Below are positions 41,717-52,479 of a DNA stretch of 64,000 bases, in pieces (within the stretch, counting starts at the first letter, position 1; each line of letters begins with the position of its first letter). This stretch comes from Paralithodes platypus (lineage: Eukaryota; Arthropoda; Malacostraca; Decapoda; Lithodidae), in NCBI GenBank assembly GCA_032716605.1, contig CM064480.1:22097651-22161650 (forward strand), given 5' to 3'. Below the pieces are notes generated by a model. That model ran no database searches. It saw only the letters and a program-made list of their open reading frames with translations, and was not told the origin of the DNA. A program made the translations under genes and the position numbers.

Positions 41717-41749
41717 CAAGCAGGCTTCTTCGAAGCACGCTCCTGCTTG
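41717..41749 (+). other. Conserved hairpin in the DIRS 3' UTR (DIRS-C copy)
   Basis: CAAGCAG/CTGCTTG outer stem, GCTTC/GAAGC inner stem. Relative to A and B one G-C pair is replaced by an A-T pair on both arms, so pairing is kept. Confidence 0.65.
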
Positions 41750-41900
41750 TCACCTTTTTTGTATATTTATATCCTGTATAAAGTTTATGCACACAAATAT
41801 ATCTTTTTTACAAAGTAAGAATACTATGTGGTTGTTTGATTATTTGCTTTTGCTAGAGTTATGATATGATTACGAATGTCCCCCTCCAGTCTTAGATATC

Positions 41901-42007
41901 AGGCATAATCGTCAATGATGGAGGGGCCACTAATAAATTATAGGTTTGACTCCTGCAAGGAGATAAAGAAAACCTAATATTTAGTAGTGGCCCCGTAATC
42001 ATTGACG
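41901..42007 (+). repeat. DIRS-C internal complementary region
   Basis: A left-end copy with GGCATAATCGTCAATGATGG is joined to a right-end copy with the AGGTTT hairpin (CTCCTGCAAGGAG). It carries the subfamily-specific ATAATCG also present in the left ITR of this copy (32130 region), showing the ICR co-evolves with its own ends. Confidence 0.85.
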
Positions 42008-42053
42008 ACTGGGGCCCTCCCGACCATCCCCTTCCCATTCGTTGATGTATTAA

Positions 42054-42533
42054 CACCTTACGAGCGGCCTATGCGGTTTATTTATGTGTACCGCACAGCG
42101 GGGTGTTTTTAGCCAAAATAGGGCTGTTTACGTGATCATTTTCATGCCTAAATAAGACCCAGAACGTAAAACAAGTACCTATCCCTGAAAGGGCATAAAC
42201 AGAGCTTTCGAATGACACCATAACGATCCTTGTATGATGGATAGTTTTCTTGCAATAACCGTGCAACGCGAGTGCAAAAAGCAGGTAATTCGGTACTTTC
42301 AGTACATAATTGAGTATGTAGCGAGTGAGAGAGGGAGGAGGGAGCTGAGATTTGTGTCAGTAGGTTCGCCGCGGTGGTCTGGAGCAGTCATACGCTCGCT
42401 AGTCTCCTGCCACCACTTGTCTCTCTCTCTCAGCCACATTACGTGCTGAAATTGCCACTCGAGTTATGTCGAGCGCCGCCACATAGTCCAGCTTTATTTA
42501 ACTCGACTTATGTTGCTCGCCGCTAAATAAGGG
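42054..42533 (-). mobile_element. MITE family a, copy 2 (inverted relative to copy 1)
   Basis: 480 bp between TTAA 42050-42053 and 42534-42537. It is almost the exact reverse complement of 40531-41010. The empty site is visible in DIRS-B (GATGTATTAAGGATTTTGG, about 26905). Confidence 0.9.
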
Positions 42534-42561
42534 TTAAGGATTTTGGTTTACTTGATATGTC

Positions 42562-42914
42562 AGTGAAGGAAGAATGATGCCTGAAGTCAGCGTCTGGTCA
42601 AAGATCCACACAAGTACATCCACGAAGTTATGGAAAGCTTATGATTAGTTATTCTTATTTTCTTTTTATTTGTTATTTTTTACGAAGTTTTTTCGTAGTG
42701 AGTACCCAATTTCATAATGACGAACCATGAGTGAGGTTGCGTGCGCTCATGATGAAGGCTCCTCAATTTTTTATGCTCTGCGCGGTAGATTCAAACTACG
42801 GTAAATGAGTGTTTGAAGAGGATGCCTTATGTAATAGGCATAATCGTCAATGATTACGGGGCCACTACTAAATATTAGGTTTTCTTTATCTCCTTGCAGG
42901 AGTCAAACCTATAA
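42562..42914 (+). repeat. DIRS-C right ITR
   Basis: Complementary to 32109-32416, with the additional terminal hairpin ending CAAACCTATA. Confidence 0.85.
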
Positions 42915-43260
42915 TATTAACCCTTTCACTGCGGGTGACGTTCTGGAATGTTTTGGCAATTTACAGCAATTTCCAGGCTTTAAAAGCCTGTATGTATATC
43001 CTTGAGGTCCATGGAAGTTGGGCAACATTATATTTAAGTAAATATATATATTTATTGACATTAGAGATTGAATTTATTGATTTACCCTTGATTCTGTAGT
43101 TTAAATTTAAAATTAATAAAAAACGGTTTGCGTTTGCATATTTGCATTTGAGGACTAGAAATTTCACAAGGTTTGCACATTTGTGTTTGCTGAAGTTATG
43201 TTCTGGGTTTGCACACTTGTGTTTGCTGACTTGACTTTTTGTTTGTGGTGCCCAGCTCTG
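42915..43260 (+). other. Right part of hAT-1
   Basis: AT-rich sub-terminal region with repeated TTTGCACAYTTGTGTTTGCTGA units (about 43170 and 43209), ending in the right TIR. No gene. Confidence 0.6.
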
Positions 43261-43526
43261 GCCAGAGCTGGGCACTTTAGCCAACACTTCCGCAAATAGC
43301 CAATTCCGCCATGGCGGAAGTGTCATTTTGTTGGCGAATTAGCGTTGGCGCCAAAATGGCTGCCTATTTGCGGGTTTGAAGCTCTGGAAAGTACCTCCAT
43401 GTTGCAAACCTCGAGTCCGCAAAATAAAAATTCCAGCCGCCAGCCAGCCCTGGACCGCTCCTGCAGCTCCAGCCAAAAAAAGTCATGTGACCAAGCCAAC
43501 TACCTGTGTTCTGGAATCTAGGCCTA

Positions 43527-43551
43527 ATAATAATAATAATAATAATAATAG
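43527..43551 (+). repeat. (AAT)n microsatellite
   Basis: About eight AAT units at the left border of the 3.5-kb insertion in hAT-2. On the minus strand this is an (ATT)n tail, as used by some SINEs and LINEs. Confidence 0.75.
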
Positions 43552-46500
43552 TTCTTAAAGCTAGCGCATGCTAAGCTAGCTAAGGATAGCTCAATAAGGC
43601 CGATTAGGCGTATTTCCATTGGGGTCCTGTACTACTACCCCATCCCTTTGCTCATGAGGGATCAGTGTGCCAAAATTCGCCCATTTTCTTCGTGATCCCG
43701 AACCTAACATTGAAAAAATATTGATACTGAAATAGGCTAAGAGCCTGTGACTGTCCCGGGGCGGCCGGGAGCCCCGCTAAACCTGCCATTCTATTTCTAC
43801 ATTACACTCATCAAACGATAGTTGCTCTGCTCTACACTGTACTCTACATTGGCTATGATCTTAGAACTATTATATATCACCTGTATTGAAGTCCAAATGC
43901 AGCTACTAATGTAAATATAGACGGATAAATCCAGAGCTCGAGTCATGAGAGCGATTTGTTTACACTGTGAAAACACAACTTGTTCGGTTCGGATGAGGTG
44001 ACTGACTTTAGCACCAATATAACAAATATATATTACAATAAGGAAACAGCCATCGTTCATAGAACGAACTCCTGGATAGGAGAGTCCGCTAAAACAAACA
44101 AACAAACAAACAACCAATGTACCCCTACACTCCGATGTTATATTGCGCCGAAGGCTGAGTCAAGACGAACACAACTACCGTAATTTTATTGGCACTCGAA
44201 TGCTCAATAATATGTAGATTAAAGGATAATAATAGGTATTTATCTAAAACTATGTATATATTAACTAAACTACTCCATGTTTAATATATTGACTAAATTT
44301 CACTGAAATGAATAATGTAAAATATTAATTTAAGTTTGAATGTTAATTTTCTGATCAGATTTCATCTTAATTAAACTCCTACAAAATACAGATATTGTTT
44401 CGTATGTGCTAATTTTATGGGGTCTCTAATTTCTTAAAAATAGTGAATGAATATAAATTTTATGTGTTTGACAAAGAGCGCAAGACCTTGAGGCATAAGG
44501 TAAGCTATAAATTAGTACGATTTTATGATGAATTATTGGTTTTCAGGGGTATATATGTGGTTGGATTAATGGAAAACAACGAACGAATATCAGCACTGTT
44601 TTCCATTGTGGTGTTTCCGAGAATAATCCAATGATGACGTCAAATTAGCTTGCCGCCAATCAACTGTGGAACACTTGGAAATGTGTTAGCTGTTATTTAC
44701 CGATATATTTGTGGAAAAATAGAGTGAATTAAGGGGCTGGAATATAACATTGACTTCATGTGAAGTGCGAGTGCCCTACACATTCTAAAATTGTGCATAT
44801 TAATCTTGGGGAACTCATTATATATAAGGTATAAGTTCAAGGTGATACTTTGGATAAACCTGAATTCTAGCAAGCACCAAACAGCGATTTTGTAAGTAGC
44901 CAAGCATATTATTTTGTCAGATAAGCCTAGGCCTACTTGTATTAGCCTAGGCCTATGATGATAATGATGATTTGAAGCAGAAATGAGTAGCCTAGGCTGA
45001 GGCTAGGCATATTAGGCTTAGGATAACCCATTATCCAACAATCTTAGGACTGCCCCCACTAGTGGGGCTATGTATAATGTATTGATAGGCTAATGAAGAT
45101 CAAGGAAGATTTGAGGTTAAAGACAGTAAAAAATAAGGTTAGCTAGGCAGCTGGGAATCTGGTTCTGGTAGGCTAAGACTCAGAGCCCACTCTTAACCCG
45201 GGAATGGCGAAGGTCCTCAATTATGGTAATTATTTAGAAGATGACCTTTTTTTCTAGTTATTAAAAACTTACTCTATGGTGTATTATATGATATATAGAA
45301 GCAATAGAACTGTTAAAATGACCTGGGAAGTGTATATTAAACTTAGCCTAGACCAACATTCCTGTTTTGTTTTTTTTTGTTTTTTTGTAGCTAAGGCTAG
45401 GCTAGGCTAACCTAGCCTAGGCTACTCTTGAGTTTTGGAACACAGTAGGCCTAAGCCTAGGCCTATTTTAGATGTCTAACTTTTAAAATAATAATATAAA
45501 AATACGTAGGCTAGGCCTAGGCTAGGATTAATTTTGTTTTATCATTATACAGAAAGTTGTATCACTCAAAAAAACAGCGTCATTCGACACCCTGGCTAGG
45601 CTATAGCCTATGACAATAACAGTTTGCCGTCATGCCGTGGGATTAGGCCTATAGGGGTAGACCTGTCACTGAAGAATACTTTCGCAGTCTTACCGTTTGT
45701 TTTTGTTTTCAAGGTATAGGCTATAGGCACTATTAGGCAGAATAGGCTACAGTAGTATCTTATCTACTGGTATCTTATTTTATTGTAGTTTATATTATGA
45801 GTGGAAGATTTGCAATAACTTACCCTAACCAAAGTCCAAACTTAGTGTCCAAAGTGGGATCTGCACCCTGCCTCTATGTTCTCATTTTGTATACCGGTAA
45901 CTTTTTAGCCAGATTACCGGTACAATTTAATAAGTGTACAGCCAGCAGCTAGGCCTACCGCCTACAGTGCATTTATAGATTTCCCGGAATCCCGGCCATG
46001 ACTTGGGTATCACTAAAGAATCTTTCCGCAGCCTTATGTACAATTGTTTGTTTTTATTTCTTCAAGGAATATAGTACAGTAGTTTATTGTTCAATTGTTT
46101 ATCATGTTATGAGTAGATAATTTGCATTACCTTACCCTAACCTAACTTTACTTAGTCTTAGTGTCCAAAGTGGGGGCTGCCACTATCCCCACAGTCCACA
46201 CACCCGCTAACTAACATATATTATTGGTATGTCTTGTCATTACTATAACCTGACTTCATGGGGGTAACGGAGACTTGATTGAATATTTTCGGAATTAGCC
46301 TCGCAGAATCTTGAGTCTTTTAAAGTTGTGAAAATTAAAGTAAGTTTCTACGTTCCTACTGATTGTACTTAACCCGAGATGGGAATATCCTACCCAGGTA
46401 TTTTTTACTCGGCCCAGGGAAAATAATAGACAAACAAATGTTCTAATCAAAGTTTATTCTTGAAACTTTGTACCGGTATGTATTTTAACCAGTACTCTAT

Positions 46501-46800
46501 AGTAACTCATGTATCATATGAAAGGATATAAATTAAGTATGTAATAGTTCTTGGAATGCAACAACAAATATACATGAAATCTTTATTGGACAAAAGTTAC
46601 AAAACTAAAACAGGGACTGCTAAGAATAATTTAAAAACCTGTTTTCAATGCCTATATTAGTGGACCTGAAGTGCATCTCTTTGAGACTGAAGTACAGGCA
46701 GCCAGCTCCCCTAGTATCCTGATTAAACACCAGTAAACATACATAACATCCCTTTTACTTACAATATTATTCATTCCTTTTAATAAATTTTGAGCATGTA
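43552..46800. other. Unrecognised insertion body inside hAT-2
   Basis: About 3.2 kb, AT-rich, without a convincing ORF. It contains a GCTAGC-flanked near-palindrome (43560-43582), a CGGGGC/GCCCCG hairpin near 43760, a (CAAA)n run at about 44092-44112 and many AGGCCTA motifs (44920-45650). It may be one or more decayed elements; I cannot name them. Confidence 0.35.
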
Positions 46801-46838
46801 TTGTGCATATATTTACCTTCACATCTCAAAATTTCTCC

Positions 46839-46863
46839 GTGCGGGGGGCTGCGCCCCCCGCAC
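46839..46863. repeat. Perfect 11-bp hairpin, GC-rich
   Basis: Arms GTGCGGGGGGC and GCCCCCCGCAC with a 3-nt loop. It lies between the tRNA-like head and the body of the insertion. Confidence 0.8.
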
Positions 46864-46984
46864 CCTCCGCAGACGCCGCGCAAAGTTGATCCTTGTAAGC
46901 TTAGAAAAATGATCCAGAACTGGATAATTTCTGTTTTGGCACCCTGTGAGGGATGGTAACGACTCAGTGCTTGTGAAAAATCTT

Positions 46985-47061
46985 TAATGCGCCGAGCGTG
47001 GGCGCGAACCCGGGCCTTCTGGGTGGAAGTCCGAGACGCTAGTCACTACACCAAGCGAGCC
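46985..47061 (-). repeat. tRNA-like head of a SINE-type retroposon
   Basis: On the minus strand a box A-like TGGTGTAGTGA and a box B-like GGTTCGCGCCC lie at tRNA spacing; the anticodon-like loop reads CTTCCAC. The arms pair poorly, so it is not a working tRNA gene. The flanking hAT sequence shares GCCTA at both ends of the 3.5-kb insertion (about 43525 and 47062), a possible target duplication. Confidence 0.6.
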
Positions 47062-47200
47062 GCCTATACATCGGCTCTTCACGTTTGTTCACTTACTTAG
47101 TAGCAAGCGTCGAGCTAACACCTACAACACACAGCAGTCCAAGAGTTCCAACCTGCTAGCACTTCAACTTTGTTTATATTTTTGGCCTATTGAAGTGAAC

Positions 47201-47377
47201 ATGGAGTCTACCATCATCCCTACCGCAGCTGCCAACAGCATGGGGAGCAGTTCACCACCATCATCCGACAGTGATGCTGCAGAGCATGCAGAAATCGAGG
47301 ACCTAAGCCACCCCTGGCCCCACCTAGAAACCTTCTATGGGCCTGTAATTACCAAGAAGATGTCTCTGGAGAAGGGC
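47201..47377 (+). pseudogene. hAT-2 transposase exon fragment
   Basis: Same 59 or so codons as 30086-30262 (acidic Ser/Pro head, HPWPHLETFYG), then an abrupt jump into intron-like sequence at TTTATAACTTTATAATC. The CxxC and His ligands of the BED finger are deleted. This is an internal-deletion derivative. Confidence 0.75.
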
Positions 47378-47661
47378 TTTATAACTTTATAATCTAGCCT
47401 AATTTAAGATTATAAAGTTAGGCTATCGTAAATTTGATTGATAGCCTGTTAATGTTTAACCTAAACTAGGCCTAATGTTATTAGGCCTCCCATCAAAATG
47501 CCTCAAAGCATGTAGGCCTAGGCTAAGTCTAACTTCTATATAGGCTAGGCCTAGGTCTATAATCACTAATCCCATCAAAATACCTCAAAGCATGTAGGCT
47601 AAATATTGCATGTTCTAACTTCTAAATATACCCTAGGCCTATAGGCTAACTACTAATATAA
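47378..47661 (+). repeat. hAT-2 minisatellite remnant and sub-terminal region
   Basis: Two units of the CATCAAAATGCCTC repeat (47487, 47572) and AGGCCTA tracts, leading to the right TIR. It is much shorter than in hAT-1. Confidence 0.7.
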
Positions 47662-47674
47662 GTGCCCAGCTCTG

Positions 47675-48760
47675 ATTACTTCTGGCTTCGCCCAAGCCGC
47701 CAGGAGGTTGTGGATTAATTTTGGAATTTTCCGCAGTGTTTCCGCTTGCAACAGCGGAAAGCACCTGTTTCCTTCCAAAATAATTTGTTTGACCTTCAGA
47801 CAACCTAACGGGACCGTCAGCTGTATCCAATTGAGTGAGCCTACCAGAGATTCCCAGATCCTCCTCGTTGTTGTCAGAGAATTAAAAAAAACGAAAGAGT
47901 TTCCTCCGAAATCTCTGACGGTTGTCTTCGCTCTGACTCAGAGTGAGTAACTCGGTATCACAGATAAGACCCACCTATTGGATTTTCCTGGTGGGGATCA
48001 AGGTGGACTTGGCTAAGTTCACCTTGAACCCCAAGGCAGCTACATGATTTAACACCTGTTGTACATGTTGGAGGCAAATTATTTTGGTTTGAGCTACTAT
48101 TAACCAGTCGTCGAGGTACCACAACATCATGATACCCTGAATTAGCAATGGTAGCAAAGCCTGTCGAACTAATTTTGTGAAAACTCGGGGTGCTAGATTT
48201 AGACCAAAGGGCATTCTTTGAAATACAAACGTTTGATCCCTGTTGCGCAAAGCTAGATATTTTTGGAAACGTTTGTTGATAGGGACATGCCAGTAGGCTT
48301 CTGTGAGATCGATGGAACACATCCAACTCTGCGGCGGGAGTGTCAATCTGATCTGATTCACCGTCAGCATCCTGAATGACTGATTGTAAATGTGGGTGTT
48401 CAGGTATGAGAGGTCGATCACCGGCCTCATCTGAACACTGTCCCTTTTTGGCACCAGGAATAACCGGGATGTGAACACAGGTTGTGATAAAAAACTGGGG
48501 ATAATGATCTGTTGTAGGGCCATCTCTTTGACAATGGATCCCACCTCTGATGAAACATGATTTTATTCTGTGGGGATACGTAAACGGGGTCGCCGTGACC
48601 ACCGCCACGAGAGGCCTTTCCTGACCACTGTCCTTGCCCATGTCCGGCAGGGCCATGCCCGATGAGAATCCCGGAAATTGCCAGTCGCATGACTGGTATT
48701 GTCCGGCAGTACTACTCTCTGATCCGTCTCGCCTTGCCTTGGCACTTGGAGTGAGAGAGC
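47675..48760 (-). pseudogene. DIRS-D reverse transcriptase fragment
   Basis: Minus-strand RT of a diverged DIRS element: MRPVIDLSYLNTHIY, CSIDLTEAYWHVP, MPFGLNLAPR and YLDDWLIVAQT. Breaks include a frame change near 48555 and a TAG at 47975-47977 in a position that is Trp in the other copies. The RNase H and Dam-like regions and most of the recombinase are missing between here (hAT-2 border) and 29686, so about 1.5 kb has been lost. Confidence 0.85.
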
Positions 48761-48804
48761 CTTGCGGTGTCTCAGTTTTCTTTTTAGTTTTTAGTTTTTT
48801 TTAA

Positions 48805-49840
48805 TTAGAGGGGTTGTGACTCTGACTTAGGAAGGGGGGGATAAGAGGCCTTGCTACCATCGCCGCTGGGTTTACCCCGAGACTGTCCCCTGAACCAACG
48901 CCCTCTACCCCTGGATTGACCTCGCCCACGAGACGCTCCGCTACTGCCAGGGGTTGTGGTAGTCTTGGATGACTGAAAGGACTGGGACTGATCACGAAAG
49001 GAACTCTTAGCATTAAATTTTGTCTTAAATGATTGCTCACCCTTAGGCGTAGAAGTGGTGGCAGGCTGAGAGTCTAGAAGGAAATTGACCGTACGCCAGG
49101 CATCGTCAGAGGCTAGAGTTTTGGTAAAAACATTTGACAACATTAATCTCCTACCGATCTCTACAGGGAGTCTCCGTACCAGGTACACCCTCAGATCTTG
49201 ACGAACCCTCACCGCTTCAATGAGAGCAGTTAAAATGTCGCCAAGGGACTGAATTGAGTTCTGGAGAAGGAGGCGCCTAGTAAGAGAAAGAGCCTTCTGG
49301 GTGCCGGCGTCCGTAACCGACTCAGTCGTCCTGGCTAGAGAGGCCGCAAGTTGGCGGCTGAGTAGCCGAGTAGGTATTGGGACGCCAGTCTCCAGGCTTT
49401 CTGCCTCATTTTGAAATCTTTATCAATCTGCACCTGTGTGGGAGAACAAAAAGGATCAGGTAATTGTCATAAAGATAATTTCGGGCCCCCAAAAAGTAAA
49501 AAATGTGCTGTGGGATCCCGTCTGCCTTGCCTACCGGCATAGAGAACCAATGATTGTCCTCTTGCGGGAGCTGATGACTGCTCTTATTAGTTATAGTGCT
49601 GGCAAACAGCTGGGCCTCTTGTTCCCATGCCGCCCACGGCCCTGACTCCCCTCCCTGAATGTGCACGACTGATGTACCAGCATAGTCCCTGAAGGGTGTT
49701 GAATTTAACTCTGGGGTCAACCCTTGTAGAAGTTTTAAATCATTGAACCCATCCGACTTCGTCCAATCAGAAAAAAGTTTTCCTGAGGAAGCGGGAGGCA
49801 AGGCAGGGGATGGCATGTAAACAAAATAATCAAGGAGATG
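48805..49840 (-). pseudogene. DIRS-D Gag, C-terminal part
   Basis: Two blocks: about 49816-49406 (LFSDWTKSDGFNDLK, SSHQLPQEDNHWFSMPVG) and 49212-48805 (RQDLRVYLVRRLP, then an RG-rich tail RGRGQSRGRGRWF). They are separated by frameshifts. The N-terminal half, including the Cys-rich head and RS-like tract, is deleted: at about 49840 the frame meets leader-like sequence. The clear RG box supports an RNA-binding role for DIRS Gag. Confidence 0.8.
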
Positions 49841-51325
49841 CAGATCCCCCTAGGCTAGGTGTCCCGACTGCGAACCTGAGGGTGAGAAAATTCCAAGAAT
49901 CAATGCTCATAAAGACACGCTAGGCTGGAAAAGCTAATTTTAAAATATCTCCAACGATACAGAGAAAAAAAAGAATTGAATACCACTAGACAATCTTAGT
50001 TCCCCTTACGTTAATTACATTCCCAGAAATGTAAGTGAGTAGTTTGTAGCCTACCATGTGCTACGTAAGTAATTCACTTTTTACCTAAGTGACCAACACT
50101 GACCTCATCCCGTCTTGTTATGAAAGAACTAAACCCGGCGACCAACGCTACAATGGATCTAATGTCTTTACCCGTGGCGGACCAGCGTCTTAAAATAAAC
50201 TATACAGATAACTGAGAAGCTACAAGATAGGAATGGGTGAGTTCGTTTCTCGGCTCAGCCGTTATTTTCCCGGCGGCAGTGGCTCCCCACTTTTACCACC
50301 TGGATTAACGTTCGGACAGTACCAAGCAACGAACGTTTTCTCTGTTAAGCTTTTGTTTTATAATGATGGCAGGGTAGCCGAACTCTCCAAGAAAACAATT
50401 TAGTAAAATGCCGGTCAAGCCGGAATTATGCTAGACGCCGTAAACAAAACAGACAAAATCCAAACTATCCCGCACCAAACTTGGATATCTGAATTTTATA
50501 CATAGCTCTAGATGTTTCTGGAAGTGTCCCAGCGGGAAAATCGCTTGAAACAACTAGAGGCACGTTGACTAAGTCTCACTTTCATAAATCCCGCCGGAAG
50601 GGCCACCCCCCCGAGAAGGGAACCCAAAACAACGTGCACATATATGACATGGTTATACATGGATAATATAATATCAATAATAACACTCCCTAACCATATA
50701 TACACAACCTACATGAGGCCAACTAGATGGGGGCAGGTGACGATGTTATCATATTATAGCACAAACCTGCAATCCAGCGAAGACCCAAATAACACGTAGT
50801 AATCATGAAGCGTAGGTTGAAGAGCAGCATGGCTCCGTGCAGGACCCCTCAACTAAGTGAGAAAATCCTCGAGCACTAGCCCACGTGGCATACTGTTGAA
50901 CACCCAAAACGGACCGAACAACAGGCCCCGGTTCACTAACAAGAAGCCTCATGACTAACGGTGAACTAATAATGAGCTAGGATAATGAAACCAGGACGTA
51001 GGAGCCTCGCCTTATCACAACGAGGACTCCGTCTAACACACTCGCCTTTACAACAGTACCCAGAAAAACAGTCTCCTGGGCCCGCGAAAGGATGTTCACA
51101 GCCTACTCCTAGTCTATACGCTACCTATCCTCAGCACTTAGCATGTACATATGAGCAAAAGACTCACCATGTCCGAGGGGAGGTGAAGAATAAAGGAGAG
51201 CTGGAGCGCCCTCGAGACACATCTGACTCAATCGGGCCCGGGAGGAATAAGGGCGAATGAGTGCTTCGATGAGCGAGGCGAAGCGTGCGGAAATAGCATA
51301 TGTATGAGAAGCGCAGTGCTAAGAT
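49841..51325 (-). other. DIRS-D leader
   Basis: Holds the ATTCCAAGAATCAATGCTCATAA block homologous to the region just before gag in other copies (about 49890-49912). The remaining 1.4 kb is diverged leader with no supported gene. Confidence 0.6.
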
Positions 51326-51556
51326 CAAGTTTAATTTTTATTTTTACATTATTTTTTGCTAGTTTTTCTAGTAGTGGTACCCACATCATATAGGACGAGT
51401 CCGTGAGTGGTTTTTAAGAGCGTTTCGCTCATGATGTGTGGAAATCGTATTTGGATCTCTCCTGGGCGGGAAGTTTGAAAGACAAGCTTGAGTTCAAAGA
51501 TTGGCCATAAACAATGTTAAGGCGCATCGTCAATGATGAAGGGGCCACTAATAAAT
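51326..51556 (-). repeat. DIRS-D left ITR (diverged)
   Basis: Ends CGTCAATGATGAAGGGGCCACTAATAAAT, the family terminus with changes. It has a CTAGTTTTTCTAG hairpin in place of the TACGAA one and a GCTCATGATG block as in the other ITRs. Confidence 0.75.
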
Positions 51557-52479
51557 TATGACCCCTCACCTCCAAAGTCCCTTTGATAGGAACTGCCTAA
51601 CCGCTCCTAGTATAATTTCTGGCAAATTAAATTGCATAAAGATCGCCAATATATCAGACCAGCCCATTACCCTACCAAAAGGTTTAACCAATGGAGAACT
51701 AGAGCCTTATGCAGAACTATCCATTCCAGCTGATACTCCCTCTAACACTCCTTTACCCCTACCCTCTATTCCTTCTCATCTAACCCCCCAACAACAAGCC
51801 GACCTGAAGAATCTATTAACCACCTACCAAGACATCTTCGCCACTTCAAATCGAGATGTGGGAAAAACCAACATCTTCCATCATCCTATCGACACCGTGG
51901 GACATCCCGTCAAGCAACCCTTCAGAAGAAAAAATCCCATTCAACGACAAAAGAAGAGTCCCAAGAACAATACATGTTGGCCACCGGAGTGGTCCGCCCC
52001 TCGACCAGCCCTTGGTCGTCCCCAGTAGTACTTGTACGGAAGAAGGACGGGACCACCAGATTCTGCATAGATTATCGCAGACTCAATGATGTCACGATCA
52101 AAGATGCCACTCCCCTTCCTCGGATTGATGATTCCCTAGACTCCTTACTTGGAGCTAAATGGTTCACTACCCTAGATTTGCAAGCAGGGTATTGGCAAGT
52201 GCCAGTCCTTCCCGAACATCAACAGAAAACGGCGTTCGCCACTAGCCAAGGCCGCCTATATGAATTTACCGTATTGCCTTTCGGTTTGTGCAATGGACCT
52301 GCCACATTCTCTAGGTTGATGGAATCCGTATTGCAAGGATTGACTTGGGAAACCTGCCTGGCTTATTTAGACGACATCATCGTGTTCGGAAAAACCTGGG
52401 CTGAACACCTACAACGCCTCCAACAAGTCTTCCAAAGAATCCGAGAGGCCAACTTAAAACTAAAGCCCTCCAAATGTAC
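51557..52479 (+). pseudogene. gypsy-3 Pol fragment (protease-RT linker and RT)
   Basis: A diverged relative of gypsy-1/-2: LQSPFDRNCLTAP, FCIDYRRLNDVTIKDATPLPRIDDSLDSLLGA and YLDDIIVFGKTW. It starts abruptly at the DIRS-D end, so DIRS-D seems to have inserted into it. One base is missing near 51950 (A-run before AAGAGTCC), shifting the frame between the linker and RT. It is interrupted at 52479 by gypsy-2 and resumes at 62911 with the next codons (CT-LAKTEVQFLGH region). Confidence 0.9.
52475..52479 (+). repeat. Target-site duplication TGTAC, left of gypsy-2
   Basis: TGTAC precedes the LTR here and follows the other LTR at 62911-62915. Five bp is normal for Ty3/gypsy integrases. Confidence 0.95.

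Larger units (their letters stand above)
32109..42914 (+). mobile_element. DIRS-C: full-length DIRS element inserted in hAT-1
   Basis: About 10.8 kb, including a SINE (38559-39067) and three TTAA MITEs (40531-41010, 41032-41666, 42054-42533). Left end TATTTATTAGTGGCCCC, right end CAAACCTATA. It is a distinct subfamily from A/B, shared with DIRS-0. Gag carries three frameshifts; RT is open up to the SINE but has substitutions in motif positions; the recombinase ORF is intact. Confidence 0.9.
29687..43260 (+). mobile_element. hAT-1: hAT-type DNA transposon, swollen by nested insertions
   Basis: The termini are CAGAGCTGGGCAC (29687-29699) and GTGCCCAGCTCTG (43248-43260), a perfect 13-bp inverted repeat typical of hAT elements. 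It contains a BED-finger exon, an intron-like minisatellite, a MITE (30346-30951) and the whole of DIRS-C (32109-42914). Without those insertions about 2.1 kb remains, with no DDE/dimerisation domain seen, so it is probably non-autonomous. No 8-bp target duplication is found at its two flanks. Confidence 0.8.
43263..47674 (+). mobile_element. hAT-2: second hAT copy, 2 bp after hAT-1
   Basis: The left TIR CAGAGCTGGGCAC (43263-43275) and about 250 bp match hAT-1; the right TIR is at 47662-47674. It has a 3.5-kb insertion (about 43530-47061) and a shortened exon and minisatellite region. Its flanks show no 8-bp target duplication; the right flank is DIRS-D RT. Confidence 0.8.

Noticed and set aside
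44443..44634. Small protein gene of 63 codons
   Set aside because: AT-rich, no similarity recognised, and surrounded by decayed repeat sequence; expected by chance.
46985..47061. Functional tRNA-Gly gene (minus strand)
   Set aside because: The anticodon stem has mismatches and box A and box B deviate; better explained as a SINE head.
51370..51450. Hammerhead ribozyme in the DIRS-D ITR
   Set aside because: GACGAGTCCGTGAG resembles part of a hammerhead core, but neither strand has the complete CTGANGA plus GAAA pair in the right arrangement.
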